DNA of 41,720 nucleotides from BS750m-G62 sp964577175 (GTDB taxonomy: Bacteria > Planctomycetota > Phycisphaerae > FEN-1346), in the NCBI GenBank assembly GCA_964577175.1, contig CAZNYC010000016.1, positions 1 through 41,720 of the forward strand, read 5' to 3'. The notes under the pieces were generated by a model that saw nothing but the letters and a program-made list of their open reading frames with translations, searched no databases and was not told the origin of the DNA. The position numbers were made by a program, and so were the translations under genes. Below are positions 1-7,440 of this stretch, piece after piece. Each line of letters begins with the position of its first letter. Positions within the stretch are counted from its first letter, which is position 1.

Positions 1-253
1 AGCCGCCGTCCTCCGGCGGGCGCCGGGTGGGGCCTGCGCGGGCCGCGGTGCCCATCCGGACGCCTACCCTGGCGCACCGATCGGCGAGACACCGCTGAGC
101 GCGTTGCAGGCGGCTGCAACCGCCCCCGGCTCCCCGGGGCGGGCCGGACCGTCCGGCTGCTGCGGGCCGTCATGGCCCGCCGCCGCGACGGCGTTCCGGA
201 CATGCGCAAAGGGGGGACAGGCGCAAGCGCCGCGGGATGGGATGAGGTTGCCC
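1..253. other. Non-coding left edge and 5' region of the diguanylate cyclase gene
   Basis: I see no gene I can support here. A hairpin with 6-bp arms lies at 3-8 and 14-19 around a five-base loop and could be the tail of an upstream transcript. The reading frame of the downstream cyclase stays open to the window edge, but the upstream residues are Ala/Gly/Pro-rich without family resemblance, so I treat them as non-coding. No convincing promoter was found. Confidence 0.4.
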
Positions 254-1165
254 ATGGGTACACCCTCCGTTTCGCTGTATCTGATCCGGCTGATCGTCCT
301 GCTTGGGGTGGCGGCTGTCTTTCTCCTCTTCGGCCGCCGCCGCGGGGCGAAGGGCCGGGTCGTCGTCGCGATGGGCGGCGGGTTCCTCTGCCTGCTCGGC
401 GCCGAGGTGGCCGACTTCCTCCGCCAGTGGGAGGCGGGCGCCCTGACCGACGACGCCGAAGGATGGGAGAGCGTCTATATCTACGCCCTGGGATACGTGG
501 CCATCGCCCTGGGCGTTGTGGGCTGGGTCCGCGACCTCAACGCCAGCAACTCGCAACTGGAGGCGGACAACTCGAGCCTGCGGCAACTGGCGGAGTTTGA
601 CTTCCTGACGGACCTCGTGAACCGCCGCCACGCCGAGGGGTACATCAAACGCGAGATGGCCCGGGCCCGCCGCAAACGCACCCCCGTCGGCTTCGTCATG
701 ATGGACCTGGACCACTTCAAGCAGATCAACGACACGCACGGGCACCAGGCGGGCGACGCCGTCCTGGCCCACGTGGGGCACCTGCTGCGGGACCGCCTCC
801 GCGCCAGCGACATCCTCGTCCGGTACGGCGGCGAGGAGTTCCTGCTCGTCCTGCCGGACTCCGGACTCGAAAGTTCCGCCGCCATCGCCGAGACCCTCCG
901 CCGGACCCTCCAGGACCAGGGCGCCCCGTACCGGAAGAAGGTGGTGCCGATCCAGGCGAGTTTCGGCGTGGCCGCCGTCGGCCCCGGCCAGAACGCGACG
1001 GTCCACGAGATCGTGGCCCGCGCCGACGAGGCCCTCTACGCCGCCAAGGGCCTCGGCCGCAACTGCGTGACCACCTGGGACGAAATCACCGCCGAGGACG
1101 ACGACGGCGGCGCGGCGCATGCCTCCGGCCAGCCCCACCCCGAGCCGGTTACGACGGGCGGGTGA
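254..1165 (+). CDS. Membrane-anchored GGDEF diguanylate cyclase
   Basis: Predicted to make cyclic di-GMP from two GTP at the inner membrane. Three hydrophobic segments (about residues 8-27, 35-56 and 72-92) are followed by a short coil (95-115) and a GGDEF domain (about 115-275). The domain opens with DFLTDLVNRR and carries the active-site signature GGEEF at 192-196. An RxxD (RASD, 183-186) sits exactly five residues before the signature, which is the position of the inhibitory I-site, so product feedback is likely. The N-terminal membrane part has no sensor family I recognise. I chose the ATG at 254 because GAGGT precedes it by about five bases. An in-frame ATG at 242 is the alternative. The gene stands alone and converges on ftsK. 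The signalling role is inferred from the family. Confidence 0.88.
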   Translation: MGTPSVSLYLIRLIVLLGVAAVFLLFGRRRGAKGRVVVAMGGGFLCLLGAEVADFLRQWEAGALTDDAEGWESVYIYALGYVAIALGVVGWVRDLNASNSQLEADNSSLRQLAEFDFLTDLVNRRHAEGYIKREMARARRKRTPVGFVMMDLDHFKQINDTHGHQAGDAVLAHVGHLLRDRLRASDILVRYGGEEFLLVLPDSGLESSAAIAETLRRTLQDQGAPYRKKVVPIQASFGVAAVGPGQNATVHEIVARADEALYAAKGLGRNCVTTWDEITAEDDDGGAAHASGQPHPEPVTTGG

Positions 1166-1186
1166 GCGATTCCCCTCGGCAGGTGC

Positions 1187-1209
1187 CACCGATTGCTCGT
1201 CAATCGGTG
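1187..1209 (+). terminator. Candidate hairpin terminator after the diguanylate cyclase gene
   Basis: A perfect 9-bp stem (CACCGATTG with CAATCGGTG) around the loop CTCGT starts 21 bases after the stop codon. There is no clear T-run after it, so it may stop transcription weakly or act in the gap between two converging genes. Confidence 0.4.
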
Positions 1210-1226
1210 CCTCACCCCTTCAACTC

Positions 1227-1307
1227 CCGGCCGGACAAGACCGGCCGGCCCACACGGATACCTTCCGCAGCCACCACACGGGCGCACGGCCGGACGAGAC
1301 CGGCCGT
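1227..1307. repeat. Two related GC-rich hairpins between converging genes
   Basis: Two palindromes, at 1227-1248 and 1286-1307, share the loop region GGACRAGACC between CGGCC-type arms. They fill the gap between the cyclase and ftsK. No function is known to me. They could be a tandem REP-like repeat or a bidirectional termination zone. Confidence 0.35.
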
Positions 1308-1416
1308 GGCACCGGCGCAAAAAGTCGGAGCCGCGGTAGGGGGCGAACGCGGCTCCGGGGTCGGCACGGCCTGTGAGGGGGGGCAGGCCGCACCACTGCC
1401 TGGTTGGGGGGCCAGG

Positions 1417-3948
1417 TCAGGTCTCCATGTCGGCTTCCTCGTCCGTCAGGTACGGGTCTTCGTCGTCGTCCTCGGTTTCGTCGATGCCGTCGGCCTCGGG
1501 GTCGGCTTCGTCATCGGTCTCGTCGGCCTCGGCGCCGTTCTGATTCCGCTGGGCCTTCAGGGCCTCCCACTGGTCCAGGGTGATGAGGGTCTCGCGGGCC
1601 TGGCTGCCCTTGTACTCGCCCACGATGCCGTCCTCGGCCATCTGGTCGACGAGGCGTGCGGCGCGTCCGTAACCGATGCCGAGCCGCCGCTGGAGCAGGC
1701 TCACGCTGCCGCGCTCGTGTTCCAGGATGATCTCGATCGCCTTGGCGTAGAGTTCGTCGTCGGCGCCGACGGCGACGAGGTCGTTGTCGGCGTCGGCGTC
1801 GTCGCCGGTCTTGAGTTGGACGAGTTCGCGCTGGAACTCGGGCTCGGCCTTCCGGGTGATGTGGTCGAGGACGTTCTGGATGTCGGCATCGCTGACGAAG
1901 GCCCCCTGGGCGCGAGTGAACTTCGAGGCGCCGGGGGTCATAAAGAGGAGGTCGCCTTGGCCGAGCAGTTTCTCCGCCCCCATCGAATCGAGGATGGTGC
2001 GGGAATCGATGCGGCTGGCGGTCTGGAACGCCACCCGGACCGGCAGGTTCGACTTGATGAGGCCGGTCAGCACGTCGACGCTCGGCCGCTGGGTCGCCAT
2101 GACGAGGTGGATGCCGACGGCCCGCGACTTCTGCGAGAGGCGCGTGACGTGGCCCTCCACCTCCTTGGCGGCGACCATCATGAGGTCGGCCAGTTCGTCG
2201 ACGATGACGACGATATGCGGCAGGTGGACCTGGAGTTTGGCTTCTTCCTCCGGCGAGGCGGGCTGGAACTTCTCGACGATGCGCTGGCGGCCGAGGCGGT
2301 TGTAGGAGGCCAGGTTCCGCACCCCGGCGGTCGATAGCAGCCGGTACCGTTCCTCCATTTTGTCGACCAGCCACCCGAGGATCGCCTCGGCTTTGCGCAT
2401 GTCGTTGACGACGGGGCAGAGGAGGTGCGGCAGTTTCTGGTAGACCGAGAGTTCCACCATCTTCGGATCGATCAGGATCATGCGCAGGTCGTCCGGCGTC
2501 CGCGTCAGCAGGAGCGACATGATGATGGCGTTCAGGCACACGCTCTTGCCGGAGCCCGTCGTGCCGCCGATCAACAGGTGCGGCATGATGCCGAGGTCCT
2601 TTACGAGCGGCTGTCCGCTCGAATCCTTGCCGAGGTAGAGCGGCAGGCTGAAGCGTTTGGGGGCGGCCTGACCGGCCTCGACGATTTCCTTGAGGCGGAC
2701 GACCTCCCGCCGCGTGTTCGGCACCTCGACGCCGATGGTGTCCTTGCCGGGCAGGGGGGCCACGATCCGCACGTTCGGCGCCTTCATGGCGATGGCGATG
2801 TCGTCGGAGAGGCCGATGACCTTGCCCACCTTGACGCCGGGCGCCAGGGCCACCTCGAATTGCGTGATGACCGGGCCGGTCTCGATGGCCACCACTTCGG
2901 CCGAGACGCCGAACTCCTGGAGCGTTTCGGTCAGGACCTCGGCGCTGGCGCGGATGGACGCTTCGTCGGTCGCGGCGCCGCTGGTCTCGGCGTCCTCGAG
3001 CAACTCGAACGAGGGGAGTTGATAGTCGTGGCTGCGCGCGGTGGTGGGCGCCGGCGTGAACGGCAGGGCGCCGGGCTCGGCGTCGGCGTCGGCCTTCGGC
3101 CGGGGCGAGCGGGCGTCGCGGATGATGACGTTATGCGGGGGCCTGGCGGGCCTGGGCGGTTCCTCCTCGGGTTCGGCTTGCTTCCTTGGCGGTTCGGCGA
3201 CGGCGGTGGCGGTTTCGGCCCCGGCCTCCGGGTCGTCGTCCGGCACCTCGTCGGCCTTGTCCTTTCGTCGGGAGGCGCGCTGCTTGCGGGCCTTCGGACG
3301 GGAGTCGTCCGCCGCGTTGCCGCCGGACGATTGGGCGAAGCCGGCGAGCCTCGACCCGGCCGCCCCGGCGATGGCGGCCGCCGCCCCCGCCAGACGCGCC
3401 TGCGGGGCACGGGCCCGGTTGCGGACCCACTTGAAGACGGCCAGCGGCAGGATGATGAGCCACGTGTCCGTCAGCAGCAGCAGGCCGACCACGGTCGTCG
3501 GCACGATCAAGAGGACCGTGCCGAACGTGCCGAGGCGGGGCTCCAGGAAGAGCCAGCCGGCCAGCCCCAGCACGCCGCCGTTGCCCTCCGGCAGACGGGC
3601 CTCGACCGCAATCATCGCTGAGGCGAGCGAGACGACGAGCGTGAGCATCGTGGCCCCGATGATGCGGAAGACCTTGTTGTCCAGCGAATCCTTGGAGACC
3701 CAGAGGAGCGATCCCGCCAGGACGAACAGGACGAGGGGGTAGGCGGCGTCGCCGATCCCGGAGAGGAGCCAATACGCCACGTGGGCCCCGGTCACGCCGC
3801 ACCAGTTCGCTACGGGGACGTTCGGCGGATAGACGGCTTCCGACGGCGGGTCCGCGGGGTGGAACGAGAGGAGGCTGCCGGCCAGGAACAGCCCCGCCAC
3901 AGCCGTCAGGACGGCGGCGGCGGTCCGGGCTCGGCTGGTCGTGGTCAT
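1417..3948 (-). CDS. ftsK: FtsK/SpoIIIE-family DNA translocase
   Basis: Hexameric ATP-driven DNA pump expected to act at the division septum in chromosome segregation. The 843-residue product has several N-terminal membrane segments (roughly residues 10-180), a long charged Ala/Glu/Lys-rich linker, and a motor domain with Walker A GGTTGSGKS at about 461-469. A Walker B-type stretch reads HIVVIVDELADLM, and the family motif ATQRPSVDVLTGLIKSNLP follows. A C-terminal winged-helix gamma domain (SVSLLQRRLGIGYGRAARL) would read polarity sequences on DNA. A strongly acidic tail of Asp/Glu closes the protein. I chose the ATG at 3948, which starts just before the first membrane segment and has AAGGA upstream. 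An earlier ATG at 4044 would translate repeat DNA. The next gene upstream on the same strand is dut. Confidence 0.93.
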   Translation of the reverse strand: MTTTSRARTAAAVLTAVAGLFLAGSLLSFHPADPPSEAVYPPNVPVANWCGVTGAHVAYWLLSGIGDAAYPLVLFVLAGSLLWVSKDSLDNKVFRIIGATMLTLVVSLASAMIAVEARLPEGNGGVLGLAGWLFLEPRLGTFGTVLLIVPTTVVGLLLLTDTWLIILPLAVFKWVRNRARAPQARLAGAAAAIAGAAGSRLAGFAQSSGGNAADDSRPKARKQRASRRKDKADEVPDDDPEAGAETATAVAEPPRKQAEPEEEPPRPARPPHNVIIRDARSPRPKADADAEPGALPFTPAPTTARSHDYQLPSFELLEDAETSGAATDEASIRASAEVLTETLQEFGVSAEVVAIETGPVITQFEVALAPGVKVGKVIGLSDDIAIAMKAPNVRIVAPLPGKDTIGVEVPNTRREVVRLKEIVEAGQAAPKRFSLPLYLGKDSSGQPLVKDLGIMPHLLIGGTTGSGKSVCLNAIIMSLLLTRTPDDLRMILIDPKMVELSVYQKLPHLLCPVVNDMRKAEAILGWLVDKMEERYRLLSTAGVRNLASYNRLGRQRIVEKFQPASPEEEAKLQVHLPHIVVIVDELADLMMVAAKEVEGHVTRLSQKSRAVGIHLVMATQRPSVDVLTGLIKSNLPVRVAFQTASRIDSRTILDSMGAEKLLGQGDLLFMTPGASKFTRAQGAFVSDADIQNVLDHITRKAEPEFQRELVQLKTGDDADADNDLVAVGADDELYAKAIEIILEHERGSVSLLQRRLGIGYGRAARLVDQMAEDGIVGEYKGSQARETLITLDQWEALKAQRNQNGAEADETDDEADPEADGIDETEDDDEDPYLTDEEADMET

Positions 3949-3968
3949 GGGTTCGTGGTCCTTCGCCT

Positions 3969-4005
3969 TTCCCTCTGCCCTGGTGGGAGAGGGCAGGGTG
4001 AGGGG
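3969..4005. repeat. GGGAGAGGG palindromic element, copy A
   Basis: An imperfect hairpin (CCCTCTGCCC / GGGAGAGGG) is followed by CAGGGTGAGGGG. The half GGGAGAGGGCAGGGTGAGGG is also found inside rpsQ. It lies just upstream of ftsK. Further copies sit at 4173, 21901, 21967, 30547, 38645 and 41271. Confidence 0.7.
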
Positions 4006-4011
4006 GGCATG

Positions 4012-4162
4012 CCAAATGCCCAATGACCAATGCTCACTGCCCAAGCAGGCCTCCGGCCTGTAGGAACAGCGCCTCGGGCGACCTTGAACCTCGAACGCTG
4101 AACCTTGAACTTGGGGCCCTCGCTTCGCCCTGCCTTCGTTACTCCGTCACTGCGTTACTTGA
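4012..4162. repeat. Cluster of three short-word repeats
   Basis: Three different words repeat in succession: CCAAATGCCCAATGACCAATG (4012-4032), GAACC/TTGAAC units (about 4080-4112), and GTTACTCCGTCACTGCGTTAC (about 4138-4158). The third resembles the words at 16941-17098. A small palindrome of CAGGCC and GGCCTG lies at about 4045-4060. I see no coding capacity. Confidence 0.6.
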
Positions 4163-4172
4163 ATTGCATCAG

Positions 4173-4209
4173 CCTCACCCCATCCCTCTGCCGTCGAGGG
4201 AGAGGGAGG
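4173..4209. repeat. GGGAGAGGG palindromic element, copy F (inverted)
   Basis: On the minus strand this reads CCCTCTCCC, loop TCGAC, GGCAGAGGG, then ATGGGGTGAGG. It belongs to the same family as the copies at 3969 and 38645 but points the other way. It abuts the 3' end of dut and could serve as its hairpin terminator. Confidence 0.65.
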
Positions 4210-4215
4210 TATCCA

Positions 4216-4665
4216 TTAATGTGTCCCGCTGGATCCGAAGCCCCCCTCGCCGCGGACGGTCTCGGGCAGGTCGTCCACCACCTGGACCTCGGCCCGCTCG
4301 ACCGCCGAGACGACCAACTGGGCGATCCGCATGCCGCGCGTAATCGTGTACGGCTCGCGGCCGACGTTGCCGAGAATGATGCCGACCTCGCCCCGATAGT
4401 CGGCGTCGATGGTGCCCGGCGCGTTGGAGACCGTCAGGCCGTGCTTCAGCGCCAGGCCGCTCCGTGGCCGCACCTGGATCTCGTAGCCCGCGGGGACGGC
4501 CACGAAGAGCCCCGTCGGGACGAGTCGGATGTCGCCGGGCTCGAGCGTCATGGGCTCGTCGACCGCGGCACAGACATCCATCCCTGCCGCCGCCTCGCTC
4601 ATGTACCGGGGCAGGGGGAGGTCGTCGCAGTCCGGTTTCCGCCGGACCAGAAGGGGTATCGGCAT
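4216..4665 (-). CDS. dut: Deoxyuridine 5'-triphosphate nucleotidohydrolase (dUTPase)
   Basis: Hydrolyses dUTP to dUMP and pyrophosphate, keeping uracil out of DNA and feeding dTMP synthesis. All five motifs of the trimeric family are visible in 149 residues: AGMD (27-30), PRSGLA (67-72), GTIDADYRGE (84-93) with the catalytic Asp87, RGMRIAQ (110-116), and the C-terminal arm RGEGGFGSSG (138-147). The length matches the family. I chose the ATG at 4665, preceded by AAGGA about nine bases away. The frame stays open upstream, but those residues do not resemble dUTPase. It lies between ftsK and a pRiA4b-like gene on the same strand. Confidence 0.95.
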   Translation of the reverse strand: MPIPLLVRRKPDCDDLPLPRYMSEAAAGMDVCAAVDEPMTLEPGDIRLVPTGLFVAVPAGYEIQVRPRSGLALKHGLTVSNAPGTIDADYRGEVGIILGNVGREPYTITRGMRIAQLVVSAVERAEVQVVDDLPETVRGEGGFGSSGTH

Positions 4666-4732
4666 GGGGAGAGTCCTTGCTTGAGGCAAATTCCGGGTTA
4701 TCGGACGCTTGGCCCGGCCCGCTTCATGGGGG

Positions 4733-6184
4733 TCAATCCCCGTTGTTGCCGGCGTCGGGCGGGGGGAGGACGATGTAGGCGTCCATCGTCTCGCGGAGAC
4801 GCCGCAGTGCCCTCCAGAGTTTGTCGCTGAGGTTGCCGGAGGTGTTGTGCGCCGCGGCTTCCAGATTCTCGTGCAGTTCTGCCAGTTCGCGGAGCGGGGC
4901 ATGCACGGTGGCGATGCGCGGGGCGTCGAGCGTCAGGCGCCTTCGCATCTCGTCGGCGAGGGGGACGTTCTCCAGGATGGCCTCGCGCTGCGGCCCGGTG
5001 AGACGGACGCCGATTTCCTCGTCGGGGCTGGCGATGGTGCGGCCGGTGCGGCGGGCGAGTTCCTCCTCGTCGATGAGGCCCAGGTGCAGGAGCAGCGTGT
5101 TTTCGATCTCCAGGATCAGGTCTTCGAGGGGATTGTCGGCGGTGTCCTCGGACGGGAAGCCGATGGCCCCGACGTCGTCCGTCTTGACGTATGGCAGGAT
5201 GCCGGCATAGAGTTGGTCGCTGGCCGCCTGGAGCCGCTCGCGGGTGGCCTTGTCGGCCTCGGCCATCGTGTCGGCGATCCGATCGAGCAGATCCTGCACG
5301 TGATCCAACCTCATGTCGACCAGGGGGCTCTCCGGCCGACCGCTGCGCAGCGCCGCCGCCACCGGCTTGTGCCCCGAGGCCACCGGAAGCAGCAGGGACC
5401 GCATGGGGGGCGGCAGGGAAACCGGAATCGGATACCCGGCCGGGACCCGGACCGCGCCCTCCAGCAGGCTGAGCACGCCCAGGGCCTCGTCCGGGTCTTC
5501 CGGAAACCCGTCGAGGTCTTCGTCGGGAAAGCCGAACCAGTCATCGTCCTCGTCGTCTTCCGCAAAACCGAAGAGGGTGTTTTCCTGGAACGGCTCGTCG
5601 CTTTCGCACAGGGGAATCGGCCGGTCGAGATCGAAGGCTTCTCGTGCGGCGTGGAGGTCGAACGCGTCGGGATGCCAGTCCGGGTCCACCCAGTCGCGTA
5701 CCTCTTCAACGTATGTGGCTGGGATGTCCCACTCCTCGGGATCAATGGCGCCGCCGGCGGCGGCGCAGGCGTAGTAGCCGGGGATGCTTCCGGAATCCTC
5801 CATGGGAAACGCCCGCTCCCCGCCCGTGAGCCGGCGGTGGAAGCGTTCCGGCAGGTCGCGGACGGCTTTCAGGTGCACGCGGTGCATCCAGGAATCGCCG
5901 AAATCGTACTCGTACACGCATCGGTCGCCGCGCTTGGCAAAGTAGGAGGTGACGGGGACGGTCGTACCGGCCGGACCGAACTCCGGCCCGGCGTTGGTGG
6001 CGATGGCCGGCCGCGACCGCCCCTTCGCCCGGAAGGCATGCAGGTGGTAGTTCTCCCAGCCGCAGGCGTCCTGGATGGCCAGGTGCAGATCGCGGAACGT
6101 CGCGTCGGCCTCCAGGAGAAACCGCCGCCAGATGCGCGGCTTGACGTCGATGAGGCTGACCTCGAATTCGAAGTACGTGGGCAT
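4733..6184 (-). CDS. pRiA4b ORF-3-like protein with long C-terminal extension
   Basis: The first 190 residues match the plasmid pRiA4b ORF-3-like family, also labelled IS1096 TnpR-like. Hallmarks are KPRIWRR (15-21), HLHAF (47-51), YEYDFGDSWMH (91-101) and GERAFPMEDSGSIPGYY (122-138). The usual cysteine of GERACPPED is Phe here. A very acidic linker follows (about 205-232). Residues 240-483 form an alpha-helical region I do not recognise, with LTGPQREAILEN and a final helical pair. Single-domain relatives are near 180-200 residues, so this is a fusion or lineage extension. The ATG has GGAG eight bases upstream. The molecular function of the family is unknown, and despite the family name nothing here shows a transposon. 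The gene is divergent from the tRNA cluster. Confidence 0.8.
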   Translation of the reverse strand: MPTYFEFEVSLIDVKPRIWRRFLLEADATFRDLHLAIQDACGWENYHLHAFRAKGRSRPAIATNAGPEFGPAGTTVPVTSYFAKRGDRCVYEYDFGDSWMHRVHLKAVRDLPERFHRRLTGGERAFPMEDSGSIPGYYACAAAGGAIDPEEWDIPATYVEEVRDWVDPDWHPDAFDLHAAREAFDLDRPIPLCESDEPFQENTLFGFAEDDEDDDWFGFPDEDLDGFPEDPDEALGVLSLLEGAVRVPAGYPIPVSLPPPMRSLLLPVASGHKPVAAALRSGRPESPLVDMRLDHVQDLLDRIADTMAEADKATRERLQAASDQLYAGILPYVKTDDVGAIGFPSEDTADNPLEDLILEIENTLLLHLGLIDEEELARRTGRTIASPDEEIGVRLTGPQREAILENVPLADEMRRRLTLDAPRIATVHAPLRELAELHENLEAAAHNTSGNLSDKLWRALRRLRETMDAYIVLPPPDAGNNGD

Positions 6185-6390
6185 GGTTTGTTCTCCGAGG
6201 GGTTACCGTGCGTCGCGCGGACGGGCGGGAGGCGTGCCGCGCCCGTCCGACGGGTCCGCGCCTTTTCTTACCAATTCCGGGGCGGCATGTGTAGGGGAAA
6301 CCGCCGGCGACGGGGCCGGTTCCGGCCCGTTGCGGTACGGGCCCGGCGGTGGCGGCGCGAGGGGCCCCCGGAAATCGCGGCGGCAGAACC

Positions 6391-6418
6391 TTGAAAACGC
6401 CGATCGGGGCGATATACT
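6391..6418 (+). promoter_or_regulatory. Sigma70-type promoter of the tRNA cluster
   Basis: The -35 box TTGAAA (6391-6396), a 16-bp spacer and the -10 box TATACT (6413-6418) would start transcription near 6425. That is only about eight bases before mature tRNA-Thr. Both boxes differ from consensus at one base. Confidence 0.75.
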
Positions 6419-6432
6419 GTACCGTCTCGGCG

Positions 6433-6507
6433 GCCGGCGTAGCTCAACGGTAGAGCACCGGTTTTGTAAACCGGACGTTGGGAGTTCAAATCTCCCCGCC
6501 GGCTCCA
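6433..6507 (+). tRNA. tRNA-Thr (UGU)
   Basis: The acceptor stem GCCGGCG/CGCCGGC closes perfectly. The anticodon stem CCGGT/ACCGG encloses TTTGTAA with anticodon TGT at 6465-6467. The discriminator is T and CCA is encoded. It is the first gene of a Thr-Tyr-Gly cluster, the same order found upstream of tufB in E. coli. Confidence 0.96.
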
Positions 6508-6508
6508 A

Positions 6509-6630
6509 CGAACGCGGAATCCGGAAGGGGGAATGCGGAACGGGCTTGGCCGACGGCCCGGCCGCACCGAAGCGGGTCGGCGGTGCAGCAGGGGTGTCGG
6601 TTCCGCGTGCTCCGTTCCGCCTTCCGCATT
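6509..6630. repeat. Inverted word-repeat cassette, GGAATGCGGAA type
   Basis: The left arm (6509-6543) repeats CGGAA words, and the right arm (about 6598-6630) repeats TTCCGC words in the opposite sense. AATGCGGAA at 6532-6540 is matched by TTCCGCATT at 6622-6630. About 55 GC-rich bases separate the arms. It occupies the whole gap between tRNA-Thr and tRNA-Tyr. Confidence 0.6.
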
Positions 6631-6639
6631 GAGACGTGT

Positions 6640-6724
6640 GGTGAGGTTCCCGAGCGGTCAAAGGGGGCGGACTGTAAATCCGCTGGCTCAGCCTTCGGAG
6701 GTTCGAATCCTCCCCTCACCACCA
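6640..6724 (+). tRNA. tRNA-Tyr (GUA)
   Basis: The acceptor stem GGTGAGG/CCTCACC closes perfectly. The anticodon arm GCGGA-CTGTAAA-TCCGC has anticodon GTA at 6674-6676. A long variable arm is present, as expected for bacterial tyrosine tRNA. CCA is encoded after discriminator A. Confidence 0.96.
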
Positions 6725-6729
6725 TCGAG

Positions 6730-6881
6730 CGGCAGTCCAAAGTCGGAAAGGCAGTCCAGAGTCCAAAGTCGGGAACGGCAGTCCAAGGTCGAAAGTCCAA
6801 AGTCAACGGCGGGCAGGACGGGCGTTTTGTGGGCCGGTGACTTTGGACCTTGGACTTTGGACTTGCGACTTTGGACTTGGT
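6730..6881. repeat. Inverted word-repeat cassette, AGTCCAAAGTC type
   Basis: The left arm (6730-6805) has at least five AGTCCAAAGTC-like words. The right arm (6838-6881) has the reverse complement word GACTTTGGACT about four times. GTCCAAAGTCA (6795-6805) pairs perfectly with TGACTTTGGAC (6838-6848) around a 32-base GC-rich loop. The arms are much poorer in GC than the surroundings. It fills the gap between tRNA-Tyr and tRNA-Gly. Confidence 0.75.
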
Positions 6882-6884
6882 TCG

Positions 6885-6958
6885 GCGGGCGTAGCTCAAC
6901 GGCAGAGCCCCGGCCTTCCAAGCCGGTCATGTGGGTTCGATTCCCATCGCCCGCTCCA
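6885..6958 (+). tRNA. tRNA-Gly (UCC)
   Basis: Acceptor GCGGGCG/CGCCCGC. The anticodon arm CCGGC-CTTCCAA-GCCGG has anticodon TCC at 6917-6919. The discriminator is T and CCA is encoded. It is the last tRNA before a hairpin and an intrinsic terminator. Confidence 0.96.
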
Positions 6959-6969
6959 CAGGACAGGCT

Positions 6970-6995
6970 CGACCGCCGGATCCTATCCGGGGTCG
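6970..6995 (+). other. Strong hairpin after tRNA-Gly
   Basis: CGACC, a bulged G, CCGGAT, loop CCT, ATCCGG, GGTCG form an 11-bp stem with one bulge, 11 bases after the tRNA. No T-run follows. It may be a 3'-processing or pausing structure of the tRNA transcript. Confidence 0.45.
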
Positions 6996-7023
6996 GCGGC
7001 GGGGCGAACGGGGCCGGGTGTCG

Positions 7024-7057
7024 CCGGCCGCCGAAAAAAGCGCCAGGCCGGATTTTT
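7024..7057 (+). terminator. Intrinsic terminator of the Thr-Tyr-Gly tRNA operon
   Basis: The stem CCGGCC (7024-7029) with GGCCGG (7046-7051), a 16-base loop, and then A plus five T (7053-7057). It ends just before the -35 box of the next promoter, which supports two separate transcription units. Confidence 0.65.
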
Positions 7058-7060
7058 AGG

Positions 7061-7088
7061 TTGACAGACCGGCCTGCCGCGCTATGAT
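7061..7088 (+). promoter_or_regulatory. Sigma70-type promoter for tRNA-Thr(GGU)-tuf and downstream genes
   Basis: Consensus -35 TTGACA (7061-7066), a 16-bp spacer, and -10 TATGAT (7083-7088). It is the strongest promoter match I find in the window. It would leave an untranslated leader of roughly 135 bases before the tRNA, in which I see no recognisable element. Confidence 0.85.
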
Positions 7089-7229
7089 GGACCGTTCTAG
7101 GGCCGGTGGTCGGTCTGCGCCGTGCGCTGTGTGCCGGACGCATTCCGGACGCCTTGTCGTCTTTCGGCGGCGGGCGCGCCGCACCGGCTGCGGGCGGCGG
7201 ACGGGCGGTCGAACCGAATCCCGTGCGAG

Positions 7230-7304
<75 letters not shown>

Positions 7305-7440
7305 TTTCCGGAACCCGCAGCGTGTGAACCGTTCGGTCCGGCCGACGCCGGCCGCAACGTCTTGAATATCGGAACGACGGAAGGCCCGCCCCGGTGCGGG
7401 CCACAAAGGACACGAGCGTACCAGAGCGGAGACCAGGGTT

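Noticed and set aside
104..253. A longer diguanylate cyclase starting at 104
   Set aside because: The added 50 residues are Ala/Gly/Pro-rich and lack a ribosome-binding site, while 254 begins just before the first membrane segment.
3949..4044. A longer FtsK starting at 4044
   Set aside because: The extra residues are encoded by a palindromic repeat and have no resemblance to FtsK. The ATG at 3948 precedes the first membrane segment.
4733..6184. An insertion sequence, because the family is sometimes named after IS1096
   Set aside because: No transposase, terminal inverted repeats or target duplications are seen. The name is historical.
6730..6881. A CRISPR array
   Set aside because: The repeats are 9-11 bases with no unique spacers of even length, and half are inverted. 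No cas gene is near.
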